DNA from: Spirochaetae bacterium HGW-Spirochaetae-3
Lineage (GTDB): Bacteria > Spirochaetota > Spirochaetia > Treponematales > UBA12059
Assembly: GCA_002839315.1 (NCBI GenBank)
Contig: PGXV01000006.1
Location: 1,176 to 65,175, forward strand
Length of the DNA stretch: 64,000 nucleotides
Direction of reading: 5' to 3'
Position numbers and translations under genes: made by a program. The notes below the pieces were generated by a model. That model saw nothing but the letters and a program-made list of their open reading frames with translations, was not told the DNA's origin and ran no database searches. Of the stretch, positions 1 to 8,248 are shown piece after piece. How positions within the stretch are numbered: the stretch's first letter is position 1; each line of letters starts with the position of its first letter.

Positions 1-217
1 TCGTATGACAGGCCCCTCCGAGATGATTAACGAGGCCTTTCAGAATTCCCAAACCCGTCCCGGGGCGTCGTGTCGTGAAACGAATAGCCGTCGCTGAAAT
101 GCAATCCCGTGGCTCAGGGGATGAGTCGGCGAAACTGAACCCCTCAACTAGTGATCGGTAATCAGTAATCAATAATAAGTGAGGATACCGTATCTTGATC
201 ACAGATCACAGATCACC
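1..217. other. left-edge intergenic sequence
   Basis: No convincing gene is seen here. Positions 198-217 hold three near-tandem copies of the 7-mer GATCACA. A minus-strand frame stays open to the window edge and contains GTGLGILKGLVNHLGG, which superficially resembles a histidine-kinase G-box, but no D-x-G-x-G box precedes it, so it is not called as a gene. No U-rich terminator is visible for the transporter gene that ends at 218. Confidence 0.4.
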
Positions 218-1429
218 TTACGTCGACTCCTTGAGGCTGAGCGATATCGCGGCGCTGGCGAGGAGCAGGACGCTGGCGACGATAAGCGCGACGGTGAACG
301 AGCCGTCGGCTCCGCGCAGGGCCGCCATCAGGTAGACGAAGACGACGGAGGCCTGGCCGAATAGCTGGATGAGGCCGTTCGAGGTGCCTTCCGGCGTGGG
401 GCGGGCGACCTCGGAGGCGTACTGCATGCCTATAGGCATGACGCTGGTAAGGAAGAACCCGAGTACGGCGGCCGATAGGCACAGGAGGGGATAGGTCGGC
501 GCGAACGCGAGGCCGGCGAGGCCGGGTATGGCCATCGCTAGGCCGAGGCCTATGAAGGGCTTGCGCTTGCCGCTCTTGTCCGACATGGCGGGCAGGAGTA
601 CCGCGCCTACGACGCCGGCGACGAGCATGACGGCGCCGAGGTTCCCCGCTTCCTGGGGGCCGAAGCCGCGAGGCCGCACGATGGCCTCTATCCACGTGGT
701 GACGCCGTTGAATATCCCGAGGCCGATGAACGACATGACGAGGTAGCGCCTGAAGCTGGGTACCGTGAAGGCGTGCCTGAGACCGTCGAGCATGAGCGAC
801 CGGGCCTGGCCGGCGTCGTCGCTCGGCGGCGTCGCGGGCTTCTCCCGCGAGACGAGTATGAAGACGGCCGCGCAGGCGGCGGAGAAGACGCCGTAGTACA
901 GCTGAATCGTCGGTATGGGAACGCTCTCGGCGAGCGCGGGCGTCAGCACCATGCCGGCGGCGGTGCCGACGAGGTTGGCGAGCGTGACGAGCCCGACCGC
1001 GGTGGCGCGCTCCTTCGGGGGGAACCACAGGGCCGGGACCTTGGTCCACGCGTTGAGGAGGAAGGGCTGGGCGGCCGCTATACCGAGCGTCGCGACGAAG
1101 GCGAGGCCGTAGTTAGCGCCGGCGAGCCCGCGGAGCACGGCGAAGGCGCCCATCATCGCGGACCCGAAGCCGACGGTCCTGCGCCAGCCGAGCGTGTCTA
1201 TCGCCCAGGAGACGGGTATGGACAGCGGTATGAACGCTATCATGAACAGCATCGAGAAGACGCCTATCCTGAGGTCGGAGACCCCGTACAGCGCCGCCGC
1301 CGGGCCCGTGACGGGCGCGTACGATATCCATAGGAGCTGTACGGCCAGGTTGACCATCATGAACGCGCCCAGCACGACCCAGCGGTACGCGTATATCCTC
1401 GTCTTCGAGCCTTCCATAGTTCCTTCCAT
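218..1429 (-). CDS. MFS transporter
   Basis: A protein of 403 residues with about 12 hydrophobic segments and MFS features, including a loop motif DTLGWRRTVGFG after the second or third helix and a central hydrophilic loop near residue 200. It probably moves a small organic solute across the inner membrane. The frame stays open further upstream over the tetR gene, but the ATG at 1429 has a GGAGG five bases ahead, so that start was chosen; an in-frame ATG at 1417 is the alternative. It is divergent from tetR across 64 bp. By position it may import the substrate of the aminotransferase/aldolase/kinase locus beside it. The substrate cannot be read from the sequence. Confidence 0.85.
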   Translation of the reverse strand: MEGTMEGSKTRIYAYRWVVLGAFMMVNLAVQLLWISYAPVTGPAAALYGVSDLRIGVFSMLFMIAFIPLSIPVSWAIDTLGWRRTVGFGSAMMGAFAVLRGLAGANYGLAFVATLGIAAAQPFLLNAWTKVPALWFPPKERATAVGLVTLANLVGTAAGMVLTPALAESVPIPTIQLYYGVFSAACAAVFILVSREKPATPPSDDAGQARSLMLDGLRHAFTVPSFRRYLVMSFIGLGIFNGVTTWIEAIVRPRGFGPQEAGNLGAVMLVAGVVGAVLLPAMSDKSGKRKPFIGLGLAMAIPGLAGLAFAPTYPLLCLSAAVLGFFLTSVMPIGMQYASEVARPTPEGTSNGLIQLFGQASVVFVYLMAALRGADGSFTVALIVASVLLLASAAISLSLKEST

Positions 1430-1465
1430 CGTCGCCTCCAAGCGATTCCGAGCAATATCGACGTG

Positions 1466-1479
1466 GCGGGCCGTCCCGC
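1466..1479. promoter_or_regulatory. candidate operator and -10 between MFS gene and tetR
   Basis: GCGGG-CCGT-CCCGC is a perfect inverted repeat (arms 1466-1470 and 1475-1479). It lies just upstream of TATAGT (1482-1487), which sits six bases before the tetR ATG. It may be the autoregulatory site of the TetR protein; that role is inferred from position only. Confidence 0.35.
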
Positions 1480-1493
1480 TGTATAGTGATCCC

Positions 1494-2156
1494 ATGAACG
1501 AGTCTTCATCGCCGTCGCCCAGGTGGACGCCGGTCTTCGATCGCATATCGGACGAGAAGCGCAGGCGCGTCCTCGAGAGCGCCAAGGCGGCGTTCGCCCG
1601 CGACGGCTTCGCCGGCACCAACGTCAACCGCGTCGCGGCGGCCGCCGGCATATCGGTCGGCGCCCTGTACAAGTACTTCAGGACCAAGGACGACCTGTTC
1701 CTCGCGATCATCGAGGAATCGCACGCCCTGCTCGAATCGACCCTGAACTCGATCTTCGCCGCCGAGCCGTCGTTCTTCGGCCGGGTGGAGGCGCTGCTCC
1801 GCGCCGCCGCGCGCACGTCGCGCGACGATCCCGAGCTGGTGCGCATATACGTGGCCTGCACCACCGAGGAGCTGTCCGGCCTGGCCGAGCGGCTGTCCGG
1901 CAGCATCGAGACCGTATCGGCGACCCGCTACCGAAGCATGGTCGCCGAGGCGGCCGCCTCCGGCGAGATCGTGCCCGACGCGGATCCGGCCATGACCGCG
2001 TTCTTCCTCGACGATATCTTCCTGTCCGTCCAGTTCTCCTGCGCCTCCACGTACTACCGGGATCGCCTACGGCTGTTCGTAGGCGACGCGGCGGACGACG
2101 ACGCCGTCATAGCCGCCGCGCTCCTTTTTATCCGCCGCTCCCTCGCGCCTCGATAG
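1494..2156 (+). CDS. TetR family transcriptional regulator
   Basis: 220 residues. The N-terminal helix-turn-helix of the TetR family is clear at about residues 20-65 (SAKAAFARDGFAGTNVNRVA, then GISVGALYKYFRTKDDLF). The C-terminal two thirds is a helical ligand-binding region of unknown specificity. The ATG at 1494 was chosen because the recognisable domain begins soon after it and because a TATAGT box lies six bases upstream, which suggests a leaderless message. No Shine-Dalgarno sequence is present. Divergent from the MFS gene, it probably controls that gene and perhaps the catabolic operon starting at 5939, whose promoter carries a TetR-style palindrome of different sequence. Confidence 0.88.
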   Translation: MNESSSPSPRWTPVFDRISDEKRRRVLESAKAAFARDGFAGTNVNRVAAAAGISVGALYKYFRTKDDLFLAIIEESHALLESTLNSIFAAEPSFFGRVEALLRAAARTSRDDPELVRIYVACTTEELSGLAERLSGSIETVSATRYRSMVAEAAASGEIVPDADPAMTAFFLDDIFLSVQFSCASTYYRDRLRLFVGDAADDDAVIAAALLFIRRSLAPR

Positions 2157-2165
2157 CGGATTACG

Positions 2166-3821
2166 CTATCGCCCGCCGTTGAGCGCGGCGAACAGCGGCT
2201 TGTTCCGTTCGTACAGACGCTTGAATACGCCGAAGCGGTCGCCGTACATGCCGGCCAGCTCCGCCCGCGGCTCGTAGACGGCCGCCGGCTTGACGATGGC
2301 CTTGGCGTCGGCAAGCGTACCGACGAGCCCGAGGCCGCGCGCGCACAGCAGGGCCGCGCCGAGCGCGCCGGCGTTCTGCGGCGATTCGACCGTCTCGACG
2401 ACCTCCCCGAGCACGTCGGCCATGATGCGCGCTATGGACCTGGAACGGGCGCCGCCGCCGACGAAGCGTACGGGGCCGCGGACGGACGTCTTGCGCCGTA
2501 TGGATTCCAGTTGCCAGCGGTTGTGCATCGCTATCCCCTCGGCCACCGAGCGCACGAGCGAGCGCTTGCCGGCGCCGAGGCCTATGTTGAAGAATATGCC
2601 GCGGGCGTTGGGGTCCTCGAACGGGGAGCGGTTGCCGTGGAGCCACGGAGCGAACAGCACGCCGTCGGCTCCCGGCGCCACCTCCTCGATCGACTCGTCG
2701 AGCAGCTCGAACAGCGAGCCGTAGCTGGCGTCCGGATCCTCGGCCGCGTTGCGCGCGCCGAGGTACGCGCCGACCTCGTCGAGCACCAGGTGGTCCTTGA
2801 CCCATTCCATGCACTTGCCGGAGGTCTCCTGTTCCGACATGTAGTTGTAGAGGCCGCGGCGGGCGCCCATCACCGACGCTATCATCGCGTCGGTATCGAC
2901 GAGGCGGCGATCGGTTACCGCGGATACCCAGCCTGACGTGCCCATGTAGAGGTGCGCGTCGCCCGGCTCCACCGCGCCGGATCCGAGGCCGACGAGGGAC
3001 AGGTCTCCGCCCCCGCCGTATATAGGCGTACCGGGCTTCAGCCCCAGCTCGGCGGCGGCCGCGGGCAGTAGCGGCCCGACGACGTCCGTAGGGCCGACGA
3101 CCTCGGGCAGGTGGGACGAGTCTATGTCGAAGAGCCGGCACATCGCGGGGCTCCACGAGCCGAGCCCGTCGGCGTCGAGCCGGCTCGGGCGCGTGTCGTA
3201 CAGGAACGTCGCGTTGGCGGAGTCGGGCGTCATCGCGAACCGGCCCGTGGCTTTGGCGACGAGGTATTCCTTGGCGTCGAGCCAGCGGTGGACGCGGGCG
3301 AAGGCTTCCGGCTCGTGCTCGCGGACCCAGTGGTACTTCCATATCGGGTCCTTCGCGCTCGCCGACACGCCGCCGGCGACGACGAGGGAGGGGAGGAGCT
3401 TGCGCAGGTTGAGCCCGGCGACCTTGACGCCCCGCTCTATGCCGCGGCGCTTCTGCTCCGAGGCGCGCTGGTCCATGTAGCTCATCGCCGGCCTGACCGG
3501 CCTGCCGGCCGCGTCGACGAGCACGAGGCCCTGCATCTGGCAGCAGAACGACGCGGCGCGCACGTCGCTCGCCTTCGCGCCGGCGGCGGCCAGCACGGTC
3601 CTCGTGCCGGAGCCTATCGCTCTCCACCAGTCGTCCGGGTCCTGCTCGACGCCGCCGTCGGGCAGGAACCTGATGCCGTACTCCACGGTCGCGTTGGCGG
3701 CGAGCGTTACGCCGGAGCCATCGAAACGGTACAGGCAGGTCTTAGCCCCGGTCGTGCCTATGTCGTACGCGACGACGAGGGTTCCGCCCGTGGCGGGGCC
3801 GCCTCCGGTCGGCGCGCTCAC
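2166..3821 (-). CDS. FGGY family carbohydrate kinase
   Basis: 551 residues with the two-domain FGGY kinase layout: the phosphate-1 motif DIGTTGAKTCLYR near residue 20, a catalytic-Asp region GGGGDLSLVGLGSG near residue 265, and an ATP-binding GGGARSRSIARIMADVLG near residue 450. It would phosphorylate a sugar, ketose or polyol with ATP; xylulokinase-like members are the closest style, but the substrate is not determinable. The start is GTG at 3821, whose last bases overlap the aldolase stop codon (GTGA), implying translational coupling. It is the last gene of an aminotransferase-aldolase-kinase operon. The usual pathway logic is that this kinase makes the phosphorylated substrate that the aldolase then cleaves. 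Confidence 0.9.
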   Translation of the reverse strand: MSAPTGGGPATGGTLVVAYDIGTTGAKTCLYRFDGSGVTLAANATVEYGIRFLPDGGVEQDPDDWWRAIGSGTRTVLAAAGAKASDVRAASFCCQMQGLVLVDAAGRPVRPAMSYMDQRASEQKRRGIERGVKVAGLNLRKLLPSLVVAGGVSASAKDPIWKYHWVREHEPEAFARVHRWLDAKEYLVAKATGRFAMTPDSANATFLYDTRPSRLDADGLGSWSPAMCRLFDIDSSHLPEVVGPTDVVGPLLPAAAAELGLKPGTPIYGGGGDLSLVGLGSGAVEPGDAHLYMGTSGWVSAVTDRRLVDTDAMIASVMGARRGLYNYMSEQETSGKCMEWVKDHLVLDEVGAYLGARNAAEDPDASYGSLFELLDESIEEVAPGADGVLFAPWLHGNRSPFEDPNARGIFFNIGLGAGKRSLVRSVAEGIAMHNRWQLESIRRKTSVRGPVRFVGGGARSRSIARIMADVLGEVVETVESPQNAGALGAALLCARGLGLVGTLADAKAIVKPAAVYEPRAELAGMYGDRFGVFKRLYERNKPLFAALNGGR

Positions 3822-4477
3822 GAGCTCGGCCCCTTCTTCTGCCTCGAGTACTTCCTCAGGTAGACCTCGTGCATGATCGCCGCCTCGAAGCGCGGGATGC
3901 TCTTGGCGCCGCCGAGGAACTCGGCCTCTACGAACGCTCGGCAGCCCTTCTCGACTATCTGCGCGCAGAGTATGGCCTCGTCGGCTGAACGGCCCATCGC
4001 GACGGCGCCGTGGTTGGCCATCAGCGCGGCCATGCGCCCGCGCATCGCGCGTAGCACCGAGCGCGCCATCTTCTTGCTGCCCGGGATGGAGTACTCGGCG
4101 ACGCGGAGCGTCGGTCCGACGATCTGCGCGAGGTCGTCGAGTATCGGCGGTACCTCGCGGCGCGCCGCCGCTACCGACGACGCGCTCATCGAGTGCGTAT
4201 GGACGATGGCCTTGGCCTCGGCCCGGCTCCGGTATATCTCCATGTGCAGCGTCTTCTCCGACGACGGCTTGCCCCCCCGGGCCTCGCCCGTCGCGAGGTC
4301 GACGACGACGATGTCGTCGGCCGTCATCGTGGAATAGTCGGTGCCGCTCGGCGTTATCGCCATCTCGGCGTCGGAGAAGCGCACCGACGCGTTGCCCCAG
4401 GTGCCGGCCGTCAGGCCCAGCTCGACGAGGCGCAGTCCCATGGCCCTGACCGCCTCCTTGGCTTCCCGCTCGGTCAT
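3818..4477 (-). CDS. class II aldolase/adducin family protein (fuculose-phosphate aldolase-like)
   Basis: 219 residues, the normal size for a stand-alone zinc class II aldolase or ribulose-5-phosphate 4-epimerase. Visible family motifs are GNAS (28-31), PSG (43-45), the catalytic-type Glu in SSE (Glu74), zinc ligands H93 and H95 in HTHS, and H156 in ANHG. It would cleave a phosphorylated ketose or acid to a C3 or C2 unit plus an aldehyde. It lies one base from the upstream aminotransferase gene and overlaps the downstream kinase gene by four bases, so the three proteins are made together. Epimerase activity is possible; the kinase partner favours aldolase. Confidence 0.9.
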   Translation of the reverse strand: MTEREAKEAVRAMGLRLVELGLTAGTWGNASVRFSDAEMAITPSGTDYSTMTADDIVVVDLATGEARGGKPSSEKTLHMEIYRSRAEAKAIVHTHSMSASSVAAARREVPPILDDLAQIVGPTLRVAEYSIPGSKKMARSVLRAMRGRMAALMANHGAVAMGRSADEAILCAQIVEKGCRAFVEAEFLGGAKSIPRFEAAIMHEVYLRKYSRQKKGPSS

Positions 4478-4478
4478 G

Positions 4479-5939
4479 TCAAGCCTTCTTCCCGGCGTCA
4501 GCCGCGACGTTGTCGAAGACCCGGGCGAAGCGCGCTATCGCGTCGTCGATAATCTCGTCGGTGTCGGCGGCGCTCGTGTACATGCGGCTGCCGGCGAGCG
4601 TAACGAGGCCTTCTGCCGCGTAGGCCGCGCCGTAGCCTTCCATCATCGTCTTGCGGACCTTTATCTCCTTGAGCACCTTGACGATCCTGAGCATGTCCAT
4701 CTTGATGAACATCGCGCCGACGGTCTCCAGGTGGCATATCGAGCCCTGGTTGTACGCGACGAAGGGTAGGCCCCGCTCGGCTATGGCCTTCTTGAGGCCG
4801 GCGCACAGGCGGTCCCCCGCCCGGCCCGCTACCGCGCACGCGTCGCGTTTCTCTATCTCCTTGAGCGTAAAGAAGCCGGCGGCGGCCGACAGCGGATTGG
4901 CCGCCATGGTACCGCCGACGTACGCGCGCTTCTTGCCCGACTCGAGGCCGGCGGCCATGCGCAGTATCAGGTCCTTGCGGCCGCCGAGGCCTCCGGCGGA
5001 CGGGTAGCCGCCGGCGACTATCTTGCCGAAGGTCGTCAGGTCCGGCTCGACGCCGAAGTAGCCTTGCGCGCCTTCGAGTCCGACGCGGAACGCGGTGACC
5101 ACCTCGTCGAACACGAGCAAGGCGTCGTATCTGTCGCAGAGCGCGCGGACGCCCTTGTTGTAGTCGTGGTCTACCGGCCTGGTGCCGGATTCGGGCCCCA
5201 GCGGCTCTATGAGGACGCAGGCCGTGCCGCCCCGCAGGCGGTTGAGCCAGAGCGTCCGCTCCAGCGAGGCGAGGTCGTTCGGGGCGGCCTCGTCGGTCAG
5301 GCTGCTGGCGCGGGCCGGGATGCCGTGGGCCTCGAAGCGGCCGGTCTTCGGGATCTTGAGGCTGTATACCAGCTGGTCGCTCCAGCCGTGGTAGGCGCCG
5401 CCTATCTTGACGACGCGCTGCTTGCCGGTCGCGAGGCGGGCGACGCGTATGGCCGCCATCACGGCCTCGGTACCCGAGCCGAGCATGCGGAACATCTCCA
5501 CGGCCGGCATGTGCGAGCATATCTCCTTGGCCAGCTTGAGCTCGAACTCGTGGAACAGGCCGGTGGAAGGCCCGACGCGCTTGAGCACGTCTATTACCTG
5601 GGCCTGGACGACCGGGTCGTTGCTGCCGAGTATCGTCGGCCCGCCCGCCTGCAGGAAGTCCAGGTAGCGGTGCCCGTCGACGTCGTAGAGGTAGGCGCCC
5701 TCGGCCCTGTCTATGACGAGGGGGAAGGGGTAGTTGAACGCCAGGTTGTGCTGAACGCCGCCCGGAATGTAGCGCTTGGCCTCGTCGACCATGGCTTTCG
5801 ATTTCCGGCAACCGTCGAAGAATGCCATGGAGCGCTTCATGGCTTCTTCCTCTATCGGGAGCGGTTCCCGCTCCATCAGGGCGGCGAGCCTGGCGTATAT
5901 ATCCTTGACGTCGTGATAATCACCGATGCTGTATCCCAT
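4479..5939 (-). CDS. class III PLP-dependent aminotransferase
   Basis: 486 residues, fold type I, glutamate-1-semialdehyde aminomutase-like subgroup. PLP features seen are GSGTEA (154-159), YHGW (183-186), the PLP-nitrogen Asp in FDEV (Asp278), and the Schiff-base lysine in FGKIVAGGYP (Lys306). A role in haem synthesis is unlikely because it heads an operon with a class II aldolase and an FGGY kinase. More likely it removes an amino group from an amino acid, amino alcohol or amino sugar derivative to give a carbonyl compound. The ATG at 5939 has AGGAG upstream. The N-terminal 45 residues before the conserved core are somewhat longer than in HemL. Confidence 0.9.
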   Translation of the reverse strand: MGYSIGDYHDVKDIYARLAALMEREPLPIEEEAMKRSMAFFDGCRKSKAMVDEAKRYIPGGVQHNLAFNYPFPLVIDRAEGAYLYDVDGHRYLDFLQAGGPTILGSNDPVVQAQVIDVLKRVGPSTGLFHEFELKLAKEICSHMPAVEMFRMLGSGTEAVMAAIRVARLATGKQRVVKIGGAYHGWSDQLVYSLKIPKTGRFEAHGIPARASSLTDEAAPNDLASLERTLWLNRLRGGTACVLIEPLGPESGTRPVDHDYNKGVRALCDRYDALLVFDEVVTAFRVGLEGAQGYFGVEPDLTTFGKIVAGGYPSAGGLGGRKDLILRMAAGLESGKKRAYVGGTMAANPLSAAAGFFTLKEIEKRDACAVAGRAGDRLCAGLKKAIAERGLPFVAYNQGSICHLETVGAMFIKMDMLRIVKVLKEIKVRKTMMEGYGAAYAAEGLVTLAGSRMYTSAADTDEIIDDAIARFARVFDNVAADAGKKA

Positions 5940-5960
5940 CGTTGTCTCCTTACAGTATAA

Positions 5961-5974
5961 AGTGAGCGGTCACT
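5961..5974. promoter_or_regulatory. TetR-type operator
   Basis: AGTGA-GCGG-TCACT is a perfect inverted repeat just downstream of the -10 of the minus-strand catabolic operon promoter, so it covers the expected start of transcription. The form AGTGACCGCTCACT is typical of operators used by TetR-family repressors. It also sits between two divergent promoters, so one repressor could control the aminotransferase and amidohydrolase arms together. Confidence 0.55.
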
Positions 5975-5981
5975 CACCTGA

Positions 5982-6009
5982 ATTGTAATACGGATTACGC
6001 CTTTGTCAA
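5982..6009 (-). promoter_or_regulatory. sigma-70 promoter of the aminotransferase-aldolase-kinase operon
   Basis: On the minus strand TTGACA (6004-6009) is followed after 16 bases by TACAAT (5982-5987). This is a near-consensus housekeeping promoter about 43 bases upstream of the ATG at 5939. The palindrome at 5961-5974 immediately follows the -10. Confidence 0.7.
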
Positions 6010-6039
6010 TAAAAAATGGACCCGGAGGCTATCCCCGCG

Positions 6040-6068
6040 TTGACAGGGGCGGCGTAGGCTGGTACTAA
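6040..6068 (+). promoter_or_regulatory. sigma-70 promoter of the M20 amidohydrolase gene
   Basis: TTGACA (6040-6045), a 17-base spacer and TACTAA (6063-6068) on the plus strand, followed by AGAAGGAGA ahead of the ATG at 6100. The two divergent -35 hexamers are only 30 bases apart, so the two promoters are probably co-regulated. Confidence 0.65.
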
Positions 6069-6099
6069 CGGAAGGCGGAATTCGCAGAAGGAGATAGCC

Positions 6100-7431
6100 A
6101 TGGGAAACGCTTCCGGGTACGACGACGTAGAGCTGGCGCTGGCGAGGGGCTTCGACGAGACGGAACGGCTCGCGGAACGGCTCCGGAACAATCCCGAGCT
6201 CGGCTTCCGCGAGGAGAAGACCGCGGAGATACTCCTCGACGCTCTGTCCGGTACCGGCGCCCGGATACAGACGGGCCTCGCCATTACCGGGATCAGGGCC
6301 GAGCTCGGGCCCGCGGGGGCCCCGGCGATCTACCTGGTAGCGGATATGGACGCCATCCTGACTCCGGGCGTTACTGGCGACGTGGCCCACGCGTGCGGGC
6401 ACAACGCGCAGATGGCCGTCATGGTCGCGGCGTTCAAGGCGCTCGCGGCGGCCCGCGTCCACGAGCGCGAAGGCGCGAGGATCGTGTTCCTCGGCACGCC
6501 CGCGGAAGAATACCTCGAGATGGAATACCGCATGGGCCTGCGCGCGGCGGGGCGCGTCCGTTTCCTGTCGGGTAAGCAGGAGATGCTGCGCCTGGGCGTA
6601 TTCGACGACGCGGCCGTCGTGCTCAAGTACCATTCCATGCCCGATCGGGAGACCGGCGGCGCGGTCGCTACGGTCAACGGGACGCTCAACGGCTTCATGG
6701 CCAAGCGCGCGTCGTTCATCGGCCGGAGCGCCCATTCCGGGGCGTGCCCGGAGAAGGGGATCAACGCGCTCAACGCCGCCTCCATAGCGATGCTCGCGAT
6801 ACACGCCCAGCGTGAGACCTTCCTGGATAGCGACCATATCCGCGTGCACCCGGTGATGAAGTCCGGCGGTCTGACGGTCAACACCGTGCCGGACCTGGCC
6901 GTGCTCGAGACATACGTCAGGGGCGCCTCCTACGCGGCTATAGCCGACGCTGGCGCCAAGGTCGACCGGGCGCTCGCCGCCGGCGCCGTCGCCGTGGGAG
7001 GCAGCGTCAGGATAGCGAATATGCCCGGCTACCAGCCGCTCCGGGGCGACCCGGCGCTGGGCGAGGTCCTCGGCGAGGCCGCGCGCTCCGTCGTCGACGA
7101 GTCCCTGATAGACTTCGCCGACCAGTCGTCGGCGAGCGACGATATAGGCGACGTCGCGTCGCTCGTCCCGACCTGCCAGCTCGGCTATTCGGGCTTCGCC
7201 GGCTCTATCCACGGGGCGGACTTCCGCTGCGTGGATACCGGGCGGGCGTACCGCGAGCCGTCCCGCATACTCGCCGCGACGGCCTACGAGCTCGCCCGTT
7301 CCGGCGGCGCCCTCGCGGCGTCGATACGCGGCTCGTTCAAGCCGGTCTTCACGCGCGACGAGTACGTCCGGGCCGTCGAATCCCTGTTCGCCGAGCGCAC
7401 GCTCGCGTGGGATCCGGCCGGCGTCGAATAG
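6100..7431 (+). CDS. M20 family amidohydrolase/deacylase
   Basis: 443 residues, M20D (amino-acid/indole-3-acetyl hydrolase type) metallopeptidase fold. Seen are NPELGFRE (31-38), the ADMDA strand (81-85), the metal-binding HACGHNA with Cys99 and His101, and the Glu pair of PAEEY (about 135-138). It would remove an acyl group from an N-acyl amino acid or amino sugar in the cytoplasm. It is divergent from the aminotransferase operon and followed by an SDR gene 16 bases later. In context it may release the free amine that the aminotransferase uses. A strong Shine-Dalgarno sequence and promoter precede it. Confidence 0.88.
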   Translation: MGNASGYDDVELALARGFDETERLAERLRNNPELGFREEKTAEILLDALSGTGARIQTGLAITGIRAELGPAGAPAIYLVADMDAILTPGVTGDVAHACGHNAQMAVMVAAFKALAAARVHEREGARIVFLGTPAEEYLEMEYRMGLRAAGRVRFLSGKQEMLRLGVFDDAAVVLKYHSMPDRETGGAVATVNGTLNGFMAKRASFIGRSAHSGACPEKGINALNAASIAMLAIHAQRETFLDSDHIRVHPVMKSGGLTVNTVPDLAVLETYVRGASYAAIADAGAKVDRALAAGAVAVGGSVRIANMPGYQPLRGDPALGEVLGEAARSVVDESLIDFADQSSASDDIGDVASLVPTCQLGYSGFAGSIHGADFRCVDTGRAYREPSRILAATAYELARSGGALAASIRGSFKPVFTRDEYVRAVESLFAERTLAWDPAGVE

Positions 7432-7447
7432 TCATTAGGAGGGCGCG

Positions 7448-8248
7448 ATGGGGAAGAATACCGTATCGTTCGATTTCAGGGATAGCCGCGTGGTCGTGAC
7501 GGGAGCCTCGGGCGGGCTCGGGTCGGCGATAGCCGCGGCGTTCGCCGGGGCGGGGGCGTCCGTGGCCCTCCATTACCGCAGCGGCCGCGATCGCGCCGAG
7601 GCCGTCATCGCGGGTCTTCCGTCGCCCGGGCGGCACGTCGCCGTCGGCGCCGAGGCGACGAGCGAGTCCGAGGTCGCGCTAGCGGTCGGGCGCGTACGCG
7701 AGTGGGCGGGCGGAGACGGCGTCGACGTCCTCGTCAACAACGCCGGGACGTACCCGGCGTCGCCGATCCTTGAGCTAGACGCTGCCGCGTTCTCCGGCGT
7801 CGTCGACTCGAGCCTCCTCGCCGCCCACCTCTTCACGCGGGGCTTGGCGCCGCTGATGGCGCCGGGCTCCTCCATCGTCAACGTCGCGTCCGTGGAGGCC
7901 CATAGGCCGGCCCGAGGCCACGCGCACTACGCGGCGGCCAAGGCGGCCATGGTTCAGTACACCAGGTCCTGCGCCCTCGAGCTAGCGCGCCTCGGGATAC
8001 GGGTCAATTGCCTGTCGCCGGGGCTGCTCTGGCGAGACGACCTGCCCGCCGCGTGGCCGACCGGCTACGCCGCCTGGACCGCATCCTGCCCCGCGGGACG
8101 GGCAGGCCGCCCCGAGGAATTCGCGGCGGCCTGCCTGTTCCTGGCGTCGGGTTCCGCGTCCTTCGTCAACGGCGCGGAACTGATCGCCGACGGAGGGGCG
8201 CTCTGCGTATCGCCGCAGGACCCCGCTACCTGGTCAGCCGTTCGATGA
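7448..8248 (+). CDS. short-chain dehydrogenase/reductase (SDR)
   Basis: 266 residues, classical SDR: nucleotide-binding TGASGGLG (18-25), NNAG (97-100), catalytic Ser148 in NVASVE, and Tyr161/Lys165 in HYAAAK. It is an NAD(P)-dependent alcohol/ketone oxidoreductase of unknown substrate, co-transcribed with the M20 gene and preceded by GGAGG. Its last 23 bases overlap the end of the convergent DUF985 gene. It probably oxidises or reduces an intermediate of the same catabolic route. Confidence 0.9.
   Translation: MGKNTVSFDFRDSRVVVTGASGGLGSAIAAAFAGAGASVALHYRSGRDRAEAVIAGLPSPGRHVAVGAEATSESEVALAVGRVREWAGGDGVDVLVNNAGTYPASPILELDAAAFSGVVDSSLLAAHLFTRGLAPLMAPGSSIVNVASVEAHRPARGHAHYAAAKAAMVQYTRSCALELARLGIRVNCLSPGLLWRDDLPAAWPTGYAAWTASCPAGRAGRPEEFAAACLFLASGSASFVNGAELIADGGALCVSPQDPATWSAVR

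Noticed and set aside
1-180. Minus-strand open frame at the left edge containing GTGLGILKGLVNHLGG, like a histidine-kinase G-box.
   Set aside because: No preceding N-box or D-x-G-x-G motif, codon use unlike the local genes, and no start. The similarity is short enough to be chance.
213-1049. Long Arg-rich open frames antisense to or out of frame with the MFS gene and many other genes.
   Set aside because: They are by-products of GC-rich codon use: very high Arg/Pro/Gly, no domains, and fully overlapped by recognised proteins.
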